Below are positions 23,457-35,209 of a stretch of 64,000 bases of DNA, piece by piece; the first letter of the stretch is position 1, and every line of letters begins with the position of its first letter. The notes under the pieces were generated by a model that had not been told where the DNA came from, did no database searches, and saw only the letters and a list, made by a program, of their open reading frames with translations. The stretch is from Apium graveolens (taxonomy: Eukaryota; Streptophyta; Magnoliopsida; Apiales; Apiaceae), in NCBI RefSeq assembly GCF_009905375.1, contig NC_133647.1, positions 79,715,583 to 79,779,582 on the forward strand, written 5' to 3'. Both the position numbers and the translations under genes were made by a program.

Positions 23457-23970
23457 ATGGCCGACTCTTTTATTCCTGTATCAGCTGATCATTCAGAGCC
23501 TTCAGTTGGAGTGCCGTCTTCGGATCCACGTCCATTTGTTCCACCAGTGCTGGCTATACTACCTCCACCTGTGTTGCAGCCCGTACCATTGCAGGCTATT
23601 CCACCTCCAGGCATGAGGCCACCTGTCAGAGGACCCCCACCTGCTGATTCAGGCTTTACTAGTCATTCAGTCATAGGAGTACCTTTCCAGTTCTCTTCCT
23701 ATCCTGTCCCATATCATCAGTTTGAGGCTTGCCTTATGGAGCAGCGATTCCTACAGGGTTAGATCCAGGAGTTATTGCATATCATACATACCAGAGAGAT
23801 GGGGAGTGGTGAGAGGTGACTTAGGGAGAGGCTCCAGGCATTTCGTAGAGCAGCTGCTGTAAGGATTGCTGAGGCTACACATGAGGACATCACCCCTGAT
23901 TTCCTAGTGGAGTGGGCTAAGTGGGTTCTAGAGGAGCTTGAGGAGATAGGAGGTCCAGATTTGCCATGAG
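23457..23970 (+). pseudogene. Proline-rich leader ORF of chromovirus B
   Basis: ATG at 23457 opens MADSFIPVSADHSEPSVGVP, followed by about 50 residues rich in Pro (LPPPVLQPVPLQAIPPPGMR) and a GVPFQFSSYPVPYHQFE segment. A TAG at 23760 and a TGA at 23817 interrupt the same frame. It continues as a basic/acidic helix (LRERLQAFRRAAAVRIAEAT) and ends at a TGA at 23967 after EEIGGPDLP. So one frame of about 170 codons lies between primer site and gag. The same layout exists in chromovirus A. Function is unknown. It may be a leader protein or simply an upstream ORF controlling gag translation. Confidence 0.55.
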
Positions 23971-24427
23971 CCAGAGATTCAGAGATGGAGATTCTGATCA
24001 GTATTGTGATGGTTATGTAGTATGTACAGTGGTGTGTAGTATGTACCAGTAGACTTTTGAGTTGTATTTATAGACTAGCTATGCTGACTAGTGAGTAGGT
24101 TGTTGTACCCTTTTTGCTTTTACTTCCGAAGCGTCTTTACGCTTGTACTACCTAAAACTTTTGATCTATATATATCAGTATCTTTTTCCTTTCCAGCATT
24201 GTCATTTACTTTATCACACCTGTTTTACTTTACCTGATTTATTGCACCAGTTATACCCTGTGAAACCATGTACCTTGTTTTTTATGACTGTTTATATTCT
24301 GTAAAGAAGCATGCAATTACTTAGTTACAACTGTTTTCAAAAATAGATACCTCTGTTTTACAAAACTTTTCTTTTATACAAAGATTTGATTCAAAAGTTG
24401 AATAAGTTGTTTGATTCTTTACAGAAA
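23971..24427 (+). other. Leader spacer before gag, chromovirus B
   Basis: This is a noncoding, T-rich stretch between the leader ORF and gag, comparable to 13978-14481. Minus-strand open frames at 24321-24597 run against gag and are shadows. Confidence 0.5.
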
Positions 24428-27400
24428 ATGCCTCCCAGAAGAATAACCGCACCAACACCCCGAATGAAGAAACTAATAATAACAACAACCAAGATGATAC
24501 AAACCTGAATGTGAACCCAGGACCCATGGACCCAGCAATAGCCCAGATTCTTCAAATCTTGGCCCAACAAACAGTTCACCTGGCACAACAACAACAAAGA
24601 TAGACCAACCCCCAGGTAACTTTTAAAACTTTTCAGGCAGTAAACCCACCAGAATTTAAGGGTTCCTTAGAGCCAATTGAAGCAAATGTTTGGTTAAGGG
24701 AAATAGAGAAGGCATTTGCCTTAGTGAAAGTAAAGGAGGAACAGAAGGTTGAGTTTGCAAGTTACTATCTGAAGAATGAAGCCACCTATTGGTGGGAGAT
24801 GGTGAAGACATTGGAAGGTACAAATGTTATTACTTGGGAAAGGTTTAAGGAATTGTTTTTAGAAAAGTATTTTCCTCAGTTTGTTCAAGATCAAATGGAG
24901 CTGAAGTTTTTAGAATTAAAGCAAGGGAACATGTCGGTAACAGATTATGAGGGTAAGTTTGAGGAATTGTCAAGGTATGTACCGTCATATATGGATATTG
25001 ACAGGAAGAAGGCTAAGAGATTCCAGCAAGGTTTGAAACCATGGATCAGAGGGAAGGTAGCCATTTTTGAATTGGATACCTATGCAGGAGTAGTACAGAA
25101 GGCTATGATAGCATAGACAGAGAGTGAGATGTTCCAGAAGGAAAAGGAAAGCAAGAAAAGGAAAGTTGAGGGAAGTGAGGGTCAGTCAAAACCAGGGAAG
25201 TTTCCAAATTTTAAGAAGGGCAAGTTTCAGCCAGGGAGAAATTTTAATTTCAGAAGACAAAATGCAGGAGACGGAGGCCAGAGCAACCGTCCAGTTAATG
25301 CAAATCAGCCAAATCAGTTGAGATTAACTTTTCCAGATAGTCAAGTTTATGGAAAGAAGCATGGGGGAGTTTATAACAAGTTGAACGTGGTATGTTTCAA
25401 ATGTAATCAAGAAGGGCACTATTCGAGGGAGTGCCGAAATCAGCCAGCAAGAGAGCCAGCAAACAAGGATCAACCTATCCGGAATCCAGCAGTAAAGGTT
25501 CTAGCCATTGAATTTACATGTTTTAAATATGGAAAACCAAGACATATGGCCAGGGATTGCAAGACATCAGCCCCAGTCAGTAATGCATTAAGGATTGTGG
25601 GATCTACCCCAACAGTGAATGAGACTCCAAGGGCTAGAGTTTTTGACATGTCAATGAAAGATGCTATCCAGGATACAAATATTGTGGCAGGTACGCTCAA
25701 TATGAATTCTTTATGTGCCAAAATGTTAATAGATTCGGGAGCAACTCGATCATTTGTTTCACAAGATTTTGTTAGCAAGTTAACTTGTCCAGTAGAGTAT
25801 TTAAATGAAATAATGACTGTGGAATTAGCAAACCAAGAGCGTGTAACTGTGAATCAAGTTTGTGGGAATTGTGAGGTTGAGATTTCTTGTAGTAAGTTTT
25901 GTGTAGATTTGATACTATTTAAGTTAGGAGAATTTGAAGTTATATTAGGGATGGATTGGTTATCTAGGCACGATGCCCAGATAGATTGTTGAAATAAGAA
26001 GGTAATGGTGAAAATGCCAGACGAAAGGATAGTAATGTTCAAGGGTCAAAAACAAGTAAAGAGGTTCTTAACGATGATTCAAGCCAAGAAGTTACTACGA
26101 CACGGATGTGAGCATTTCATGGCATATGTGATTGACAGAAGTCAAGAACCAACAAAACTTGAAGATATTCCAGTTATGAATGAATTTCCAGACATATTTC
26201 CTGACGAGTTACCAGGACTTCCTCCAGATAGAGAAATTGAATTTGCGATTGACTTAGCACCTGGAACAGAACCAGTATCCAAGGCCCCGTACAGAATGGC
26301 GCCTGTTGAGATGAAAGAGCTAGCGAAGCAATTGCAAGAGCTGTTAGAGAAAGGAGTAATCAGACCCAGTATATCCCCGTGGGGAGCCCCGGTATTATTT
26401 GTTAAAAAGAAAGATGGAAGCATGAGACTGTGTATTGACTACAGGGAGCTGAACAAGCTTACGATCAAGAACAAATATCCGTTACCCAGAATTGATGATC
26501 TGTTCGACCAGTTGAAGGGAGCCAAGTATTTCTCCAAAATTGATTTAAGATCAGGATATCATCAACTAAAGATCAAGCCAGAAGATATACCAAAGACAGC
26601 TTTCAGAACAAGGTATGAACATTACGAGTTTTTAGTAATGTCTTTTGGATTGACCAATGCCCCGGCAGCATTTATGAACCTGATGAATAGAATTTTCAAG
26701 GAGTATTTGGATAAGTTTGTTATTGTATTTATAGACAATATTTTAATCTATTCAAAGACAGAAGAGGATCATGCGGAACATGTGAGAACGACTTTGGAGA
26801 TTTTAAGGAAAAAGAAGTTATATGCTAAATTCTCGAAGTGTGAGTTTTGGCTACAGGAAGTTCAGTTCTTAGGGCACATAGTTAGTAATAAATGGATCAA
26901 AGTGGACCCGGCAAAGATCGAGGCAATTACGAATTGGGAGAGACTGAAAACACCCACCGAGGTAAGAAGTTTCTTAGGATTGGCGGGATATTATCGTCAA
27001 TTTGTTCAAAATTTCTTGAGGATTGCCACACCATTAACAAAGCTTACACGAAAGAATGAGAAGTTTATATGGAACGACAAATGCGAGGAAAGTTTTCAGG
27101 AGTTGAAGCGACGATTGATCACGACACCTATTTTGTCACTTCCAGACGATCAACGGAATTTCGTAATTTATAGTGATGCTTCTCACCAAGGATTAGGATG
27201 TGTTCTAATGCAACACGAAAAGGTAATTGCGTATGCGTCAAGGCAATTGAAACCACATGAACAGAAGTATCCTACTCATGATTTGGAGCTAGCAGCCATA
27301 GTTTTCGCTTTGAAGATTTGGAGACATTATTTGTATGAAGAAAAGTGCGAGATTTTCACGGATCACAAAAGCTTAAAATATATATTTACCTAGAAGGAAC

Positions 27401-29047
27401 TTAATATGAGGCAAAGGAGATGGTTAGAGTTGATCAAGGATTATGATTGCTCGATTAATTATCATCCCGGTAAAGCGAACGTGGTAGCAGACGCATTGAG
27501 TCGGAAGGAAAGGTTGAATGTGTTATCAGTACCTGAAGACATATATAATGAATTTCAGAAATTGGAATTGGAGATTAGAGTTTGCAAGCCTGAGGAAGTA
27601 AAAGTGTACAGTATGATTTTCCAACCGGAATTATTAGAGAAAATAAAGAAATGTCAGGAAGATGTAATGGATCAAGATATAAATCGTTTGGTAGGGGAAG
27701 AGTTATGCACGCAGAAAGATAACCAAGGTATTCTGAGGTTTTCATCTAGAATTTGGATTCCACCGGTGACAAAGTTAAAGAATGAAATTCTACAGGAGGC
27801 ACATAATTCAAGGTATTCCATCCATCCAGGAAGTACCAAGATGTATAAAGATTTAAAGAAGAATTATTGGTGGCCAGACATGAAGAGGGAAATTGTGGAA
27901 TGGATTAGCAAATGTTATACCTGTCAGAGAGTTAAAGCAGAGCATCAGAGACCAAGTGGATTGCTACAGCCATTGGAGATTCCAGAATGGAAATGGGAAC
28001 ACATTGCCATGGATTTTATAGTTGGATTACCAAGAACAAGGGCTAATCATGATGCCATTTGGGTTATAGTGGATAGACTTACCAAGTTAACTCATTTTCT
28101 GCCTATAAATGAAAGATTTTTGCTCGACAAGTTAGTCCATATGTACCTAAAGGAAATTGTAGTTCGTCATGAAATTCCAGTGTCTATTGTATCTGATCGA
28201 GATCCAAGATTTAATTCAAGATTTTGAAAGAGTTTTCAAGAATGTTTAGGAACAAAATTGAATATGAGTACGGCCTATCACCCGCAGACGGATGACCAAA
28301 GTGAAAGAACGATCTAGACAATCGAGGACATGTTACGTGTTTGTGCTATTGATTTCAAAGGAAGTTGGGACGAGCATTTACCCCTGGTAGAGTTTGCTTA
28401 TAACAACAGCTATCACGCCAGCATTGGGATGCCATCCTATGAAGCCCTTTATGGACGCAAATGTAGATCTCCAATATATTGAGACGAAGTAAGAGAACGC
28501 AAGATACTTGGACCTGAACTGGTACAGCAGACAAAGGAAATTGTTGAAATTATCCAGAAGAGATTGATAGCCGCGCAAGATCGTCAGAAGAAATATGCAG
28601 ATCAGTCAAGGAAAGACATGGAATTTGAATAAGGAAGCTTGGTATTACTGAAAGTATCACCGTGGAAAGGACTAACGAGGTTTGGAAAGAAAGGAAAGCT
28701 GAGTCCAATATATGTCGGACCTTTTGAGATCCTAAAGCGTGTTGGTAAAGTAGCTTACGAGTTGGCATTACCACCGCACATGGAGCACATTCACAATGTT
28801 TTTCACGTATCGATGCTCAAGAAATATAATTCAGACTCCAGGGATGTAATAGAATATGAGCCAATAGAGGTTCAGGCAGATTTGACATATATAGAGAGTT
28901 CGATAGAGATTCTAGAGGAGAGAGAAAGTATTGAGAAATAAAGTGGTAAAGTTAGTAAGAGTATTGTGGAGAAACCCAAAGGTTGAAGAGTCAACCTGGG
29001 AGTTAGAAAGTGATATGAGAGAAAAGTACCCTCATTTGTTTTCTTAG
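24428..29047 (+). pseudogene. Chromovirus B gag-pol (gag, PR, RT, RNase H, IN, chromodomain)
   Basis: After an early frame break just past ATG 24428, essentially all of gag-pol is in one frame. Domains: gag core (KAFALVKVKEEQKVEFASYY); two zinc knuckles, CFKCNQEGHYSREC (25393-25434) intact and CFKYGKPRHMARDC (25519-25560) with Cys to Tyr; protease LIDSGATRSF (25729); RT 26200-26900, whose catalytic motif reads FIDN (Asp to Asn at 26737) instead of FIDD; RNase [12 protein letters not shown] and [10 protein letters not shown]; integrase with HHCC (HNSRYSIHPG ... CYTCQ), Asp in AMDFIVGLP, Asp in VSDRDPRF and Glu in DDQSERTI. A group II chromodomain (VLWRNPKVEESTWELE) ends at TAG 29045. Stops: 24601, 25114, 25990, 27391, 28225, 28315, 28480, 28630. 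A +1 shift lies at about 28905-28928, before the chromodomain. Confidence 0.93.
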
Positions 29048-29068
29048 GAGATTCTGAGGACGGAATCC

Positions 29069-29085
29069 TTTTAAGGGGGGAAGGA
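29069..29085 (+). promoter_or_regulatory. Polypurine tract, chromovirus B
   Basis: TTTTAAGGGGGGAAGGA immediately precedes the 3' LTR start TGTAATATCC. Confidence 0.85.
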
Positions 29086-32000
29086 TGTAATATCCGGGAT
29101 ATATTGTGTAATTATTTTTGCTATTAAATAATTATTATGTGTGTTCAGTATCTATTCTGTGAGATAATTGTTAAGTGTTATCTGTACTTGGATATTCAAA
29201 AATAATATTAATTGAGTATTTTAATTTTATATGTCCAAAATAAAATATAGATAATTGTCATATCTTCCTAATGATTTTGATGTTGATTTATGGATTTATA
29301 AGAATCATACGAAATTTCTAAAATCTTTTTCCGAGTATTTAAAATCTATTTTATAAAAACGGGAACCAACTGGCGTCAACCGTTGTTATGTTTTTGGAAC
29401 CCGAAACTCTTCCAAGAACTCCTTCCTAACCTAATGTAATATTCCGAGTATATTCCATGTTTCGACTTTTTCGATCCGGCGTATGGTTTATTCTGCGCGG
29501 GTCCCGACGCAATATTTTCGATACAATATTCGTTTCGGTAAATTAATAAAACCCGTATTTTCGATAAATGGGAGCTTTTTATAAATTATCCCAATTATCA
29601 CTTCGTAGTACGTGTAACCAGGCGCTGAGACCAAGACTGCAGTACAAATTGTACTGATTTGGATAATTATACCGAAAACCGATACCGTTTGGATCAGTTT
29701 TTATAAATAAACGTACCGTTTTATATCCAGAATGATCCAACGGGATACTAATTTTCCGTAATTATAAATAGCCTTTTATCGTATTTTATTTCGTATCAAA
29801 ATCATTTGCAGATAGTTAATTTTATAATTTTCAGAGAAAAATCCTAATTACATAAAATGTTCTAAGAATCAAATAGCAAAACGAAGGCGTTACCAATCTC
29901 TGTTTTCAAAGCTTGAGTAACCAAAATGAAGGATTTGAAGTGTTCTATCAGATTCTGAGCTTTGTTTCACTGCAGAATCAAAGGTTTATTTTCTGAAAAT
30001 TTATTTATTTTCGAATTTATTTTATTAAAAATATGAATTGTTGTTCGGATGATTGTTTGTATGATTTGATGATTGCATGTTGTAGAGCTTGTTTTCCTGA
30101 TGATTTTCATATGTCATACGTCTGATTTGGAGTTCAATAACATGCTCAAAAGTGGGTTTAATTTTCGAATTTCAAAATTAGGGTTTATAACCCGTATGAA
30201 TGTTTTCAATTAAAATTTGGGGGTTTTTGATTCAGGGGTTATTAACTGTTGATTTATAGTGGGTTGTGTTCCTTATAAAATTTGCAATCAATTGATATAT
30301 AGCTCGTTAACAGAGGATGTTTGAATCGAAGGGAGTTATGTTTTAAAGATTTACGATGTTCGCCGGAAACCGGTGATGTTCTTGGCCAATTTCCGGCCGG
30401 AACAGGGATGATTAGAATGTTTTGAATGCATGAACAAGTTCCTGGTGTTGTGTAGTGTTGATCTGGAGGTGTTGGTGGGGTGAGGACGACGGGATCGTCT
30501 TCTCCGACCCCCCCCCCCCCCCCCCCCCGATTTTCCGGCGACTGGAACTGCAAAATTGCAGTTTAGTCCCTATACTTTTGAAAACGATGAAGTTTGGTCC
30601 CCCAGGTTTCCAGACTTTGCAAAAATTGGATTCCTGTTTTAAAAATGTTTAAAAATCATATTTTCTATTTATTTTTATTATAAAAATTCATTGAAAATTC
30701 TAAAAATTAATATTTTAATTACGAAAATTAATTTTAATTCAGAAATAAATCCGAATTAATTAATTAATTAATTTCAGTTAATTTTTAATTGATTAATTGG
30801 TCAATTAAATTGGAAATTAATTGATTAATTGATTTAATTAATTATTAACTGATTTAATTAATTATTTAATTAGATTTAATTACTTAAAAATGATTTAAAA
30901 ATTCCGAAAAATAGTTTCGAGCTTTAAAATATTATTCTAAATTATTTCCAAGGCTCGATAATTAGTATAAAATTGTTTCGGAGCCAGAATTGGCCAACCG
31001 AACCCTGTTTATTACCCCTAAATTGATCCAACGACCCGTTTTAATTCTGAAAAATATTTTAAAAATCATTTTAAATACCCAAAAGCCTAATTATGACCCG
31101 AGACTTCTTTATAAATGATATGTAATTGATTTCGTGATGTATTATGTGTTATACGTGACTTGTTGATTGACTATCAGTCTATATATTGGGTGTTTACTTG
31201 ATTATTGCATAACTTTCAATCCGTTAATCGGATTTGGGTAAAATGAAGGGTAGATAGAAGTATGTGTTGAATAGAACTCTATGAGTCGATTATTGATAGA
31301 TGCTTATGATATGTGAGCAGAAAAGGCAAAGCGTAGGAAAGGGAAATAGGTAGTTGAGGTGTAAAACGATTGTGATTGGAAGCGAATACCGTGTAGTAAG
31401 CTAATACCAGGCAAGTGTTCTGAACTTTCTCGAGATATTGTAGTACTTGATGATCCTGTGATATTGCAAGTGCTTTGAAGCACAGAAACCTAAACCCTGA
31501 TTTCAGTTATTGATCTTGAGCCATGAACCTTATTCTTTCTAGACCATTGATTGTTGTATACCCAAACACGAACCTCAAGTATACGATACTACTCCACAAA
31601 TACATGCAAACAAAATTCCAAACACTAAACTGAATTAATTATATACTCAAACATTGTATCCTATGCTTTGAAAACCCAAATCTTTGAAACCCTGAAATGT
31701 TGATTCCTTTGTTATCCAATTCTTTCAATACCAGCATCCAAGCTTTTAAATTATCTTATTGATCCTTACAAGGATTGAAACACTTTCATTATTAAATACT
31801 CATTGTTGTTTATGATTCTGATTATTGTTTATTATTGCTTATTCTGTTTTTATGTTAGAATTGGATTGTTTTTATAAAATTGTGGACCAGATTCGTGGTC
31901 AGACCATATAATGGTCAAGTTAGGCCAATGTGTGCCTTGGATCCAGTAGTTAGAGCAATGTTGTGTGCCTTGCTCGGGGTTAGTGCGTGACTGATCAACA

Positions 32001-32519
32001 GCCTAACCTTGGTTTTTAAATTAAAAGTATAATATCCAATTCTAAATTATAATCCATTGTTCACTTGATATCATAATCATGTTCACCTGATGATCATTAT
32101 TCTCAGTTTTGTCATTGTGACTTGCTGAGCTAGTTAGCTCATTTGTGCGATGTTGTTTATATTCTTTCCAGCTAAAAAGGAACCAGTTGGTAACGAGGAT
32201 CCCCAGTCCAGCGCGAGAGCTAGGGGTTCAGGTTGAGAAAGCTGAGCTACTAGGCTTCTTTTGGAATAATTTAAGTCTGTAAAAGTTTGTAATAAAGTTT
32301 AATACTCAGTTTGAGTTTGAATGGTTGGGATGTGAACGATATGTAATATAAGTAGATGTGTGGCTTGTGTGCATACTTTAACCTTTTGCGATCCGTGGTA
32401 GTTGGTAAATAGGGTCACTGCATATTATTGTTATCTTTATTATTGTTATAAGCAGGTTATAAATAAGATGTGTGTGTGTGGACCCCAAAACTTCTGACCC
32501 GGGTTTGGAGGGCGCCACA
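29086..32519 (+). repeat. 3' LTR of chromovirus B (3434 bp)
   Basis: It has the same ends and landmarks as the 5' LTR, with TATA (TATAAATAG) at 29763-29771. The most obvious difference is a run of 21 C at 30508-30528, where the 5' LTR has CCACCCCCCG (21258-21267). Most other differences are C/T or G/A substitutions and small indels in AT-rich tracts. Confidence 0.95.
30508..30528. repeat. Poly-C run (21 C)
   Basis: An uninterrupted C homopolymer inside the 3' LTR of chromovirus B, absent from the 5' LTR. It could be replication slippage or a base-calling or assembly artefact. Confidence 0.9.
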
Positions 32520-33760
32520 GTGGAGGAGTTGCTTGAGCAGCATCAAAACTTGAACTTCTTTTCTTCTTTGCAATACTAGAACCCTCAACTTCAGTTTCCT
32601 TCCGAGAAATATCTTTTTTAGCTGCTACCTCCTTCTGAAAAAATTATTTTTTAGCTTCTACTGTCACAGGTTCTGATGCATGAACCTGGACTTGCTCCTC
32701 TTCTTCATCAGGCTCATCCCTTAGAATCATCCCTCTTCTCCTTGGTAGAGATTTATGAACAGATTTTGCTTTTGAAGGTTTGGATCTTGATGTTGTAGCA
32801 GATGGGTGTGGGTGAGAAGATTGTGCAGGTTGGAAATAAGTTCTGATGGTAGGCTGTGGTTGAGGTTGAGAGGATGAAGCTGGTTGTGTATTGGTTGTAG
32901 GTGCTGATTGAGGTTGAGAGGGTGCTACATCAGGATATATGGCACTGTATGTGAGAGGATCATCATTTACTAAGAATTGTTTAACTGATTGAGGAATTTG
33001 GAGGGGTCTTAGTACAGTATTCTTATTATCAGTAGATAATAAGTCAGTGAAAGCCCTTTTGTGAAGTTTAAAGGGTTCAATTGTCTCACTACAGTTTTGC
33101 GGTGTATCAGGACAACAAAAATTATAAATAAGTTGACAAAATCTATCAAAATAGACTATATTGCTATCTTCTTTCATCCTATCACCAATAAACCCTAAAA
33201 CAACACTTGCATAATCAAAATATGTTTGATTCAAAAGGGCATACCCGATTTGCTGACTCATTATGGGTATATCATCAAAGTTTGAGCACTTGTTGGCAAA
33301 AGCTTTTGTAATACAGTCAAAGAAAAAAACTCCACTCCCTCCTGATATGGGGTCTCTTCAATTGTCCCAGCTTTTCCAAAGACTTTTCATAGCCTAGATT
33401 TGCCATCATTTGTTGAAGAGTTGGCTCCTCAACTGATGAATTGAAGGTGCAATCTTCTAGCAAATGTAGTGCTTGTCGAATAGTTGACAAGGTCACCACA
33501 TGCTCATCCTCCCCTGTTGTAAAGATAATACTTGGGGACCCAGCTTTTCCACCATCATCATAAACACCAGACCGCCAAAACTCCAGAATCTGCTTGCCTG
33601 AGAGAACCTTGGGTTGGGTCAGTGCATAGCCTATTTCACTTCGAGCAAGAAAGTATTGGATGAAATAAAGTTCTAAAGAAACCTCGTCCTTAGAAAGATT
33701 AGCCATGTAATTATTAGGAACAAACTTGGCTCCATCATAGATTAGATCTTTGGGTGCCAT
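32520..33760 (-). pseudogene. ORF3 of copia-1, N-terminal third
   Basis: The start ATG at 33760 (MAPKDLIYDGAKFVPNNYMA) is chosen because copia-2 starts identically at 57933. Conserved blocks: EIGYALTQP, KQILEFWRSGVYDDGGKAG, PSIIFTTGEDEHVVTLSTIR, LQQMMANLGYEKSLEKLGQL, RREWSFFL. A one-base A insertion in the poly-A/T run at about 33320-33330 shifts the frame. Reading resumes at 33261 (QQIGYALLNQTYFDYASVVL, FIGDRMKEDSNIVYFDRFCQ) and passes into a Pro/Gln/Ser-rich linker (SQPQPQPTIRTYFQPAQSS). It ends at 32520, where chromovirus B inserted. After subtracting that insertion the linker frame at 33261 and the frame at 19807 differ by exactly 762 nt. Confidence 0.85.
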
Positions 33761-35209
33761 TTCTGTAAAGAAATAAGTGAGAAAATGTGTGTACACAAGG
33801 TGTTTGTTAAAATGCCTGTAAGAAAGTCCGTCAGAAAATAGAGAGTAAAAGAGAGAGAGAGAGAGAGAGAGAGTAAAAGAAATTAGAGAGTAAGTAAGAG
33901 AGAAAGTAAAAGATTTGGGTAATCTTTTGTCTCTAATATTTATACTCTTTCCACTCAACGACTCTTTTTGGAAGTAAAACAGACAATTTACACCTGTCAT
34001 CCAGTAAATAGTCAAAGCAGTAGTTAGTGGGCACGGGAAATAAGCAGTAATTATTGCACACATGCATATGCAAAAACGAACACGCAACCCATTAACCAAA
34101 TGATTATCATTGTTTTCATCTCACTTAATTATTTTCTGACAAAATATAACCGTTATAGTAAATACTAAAAATAAGCCAAGCAATTAAATAATGCCACGTA
34201 AGCATCATAGTTTCCATCAGGATTTGCATCAGAACTTGACTATTATCAGAATTTAACGGTCATCAGTTAATGGCTTCTGTACTCAAAAAGTGAATGTCTG
34301 TTTCTATGATTCTTCACACAAATACTGATTGGTTTCTTCAGAGTTTAATTATCAGAACTTTCATCAGAACTTGTCCTCAGAATTTATGCAAATAATACTT
34401 AACTCTTTGTCAAAAAATAACTTAATCACCACACTAATTTTCATCATTCATATGGAGTGAGAGTGTGTGCATATGCAAATGATCAGATAAAGATTAAAGT
34501 CTGATAAACTTCATATATCTTAGAAATAAGGCATAGCTAAGAAAAATGCTTAAGATATGTCTTTAATTGTGAAGTCTACTATAGAATAAATTTATGCAAG
34601 AGTCCACCTCAACTATTTGTGCTCATTTTATGCATCTTTTGACATTCTTTTTACAGCGGCTTCTCAGTGTAAATGAGTCACAACTGCTAACAGAATTTAT
34701 GCTATTATCGGAGTATTTCTCCAGTAATCAGAGAATGTGAAAAGTCACCAAGAAAAATTTATTTGCTTTTCTAATACATATAACTTAATACCAGCAATGC
34801 ACTTGGGTCTTCCCATTCACATATTTACTCTAGATCTCAAAGGGGTACTTGACTTCAATTTTTCTTTTCTTTTGTTTTCTTTAGATAAGTGAGGCTTGTC
34901 AAGCATGTAGTTCATCCTTAAGATTTGCTGACATCAGAATTTGACAGATGAGAAGCAATAACATAGTTTGTGACTTAGTAATAAGATACACAAAGTAAAT
35001 TTGACTAAGATCAAAATCAGCATTTTCTTGTGTTATGGATTTCCACATAAACAACTAATTCAAACATGGGATGCACAGTTTGTTAAAGACTACTAATTCA
35101 ACATCTAACAAATAATCCTCATTGGATTGAATAGTCATAGAACATTCAAAACACTATCAAAGTATATAGAATCACATCAAATAATAATCAGTATTTAATA
35201 TATTATAAT
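33761..35209 (-). other. Conserved pol-ORF3 spacer of copia-1
   Basis: About 1.45 kb lie between the RNase H stop and the ORF3 start. No gene is seen, yet it aligns by eye over its length with 57934-59415 of copia-2; for example both contain GTCCACCTCAACT, TTTGTGCTCATTTTATGCATC and CTTCTCAGTGTAA. Exact TCAGAACTT occurs at least three times, with several TCAGAATTT variants. Next to ORF3 the element strand has a (CT)n tract, (GA)11 on plus at 33851-33873, and a TATAAATA at 33944-33937. An in-frame upstream extension to 34099 is not conserved in copia-2. Confidence 0.7.

Larger units (their letters stand above)
19833..32519 (+). mobile_element. Chromovirus B: complete Ty3/gypsy Tekay-like element (12.7 kb)
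   Basis: It has both LTRs (3426 and 3434 bp), target duplication GTGGA (19828-19832 and 32520-32524), primer site, polypurine tract, leader ORF and a full gag-pol region ending in a chromodomain. It is inserted in ORF3 of copia-1 in opposite orientation. The LTRs are nearly identical by eye, with scattered transitions, so insertion is recent relative to the host element. Gag-pol is nonetheless dead: eight in-frame stops and a mutated RT active site. Confidence 0.95.

Noticed and set aside
33761..34099. In-frame N-terminal extension of copia-1 ORF3 with a hydrophobic stretch that looks like a signal or membrane segment
   Set aside because: The hydrophobic part is the translated (CT)n leader, and in copia-2 the corresponding sequence is in a different frame from ORF3. 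The conserved start is MAPKDL.
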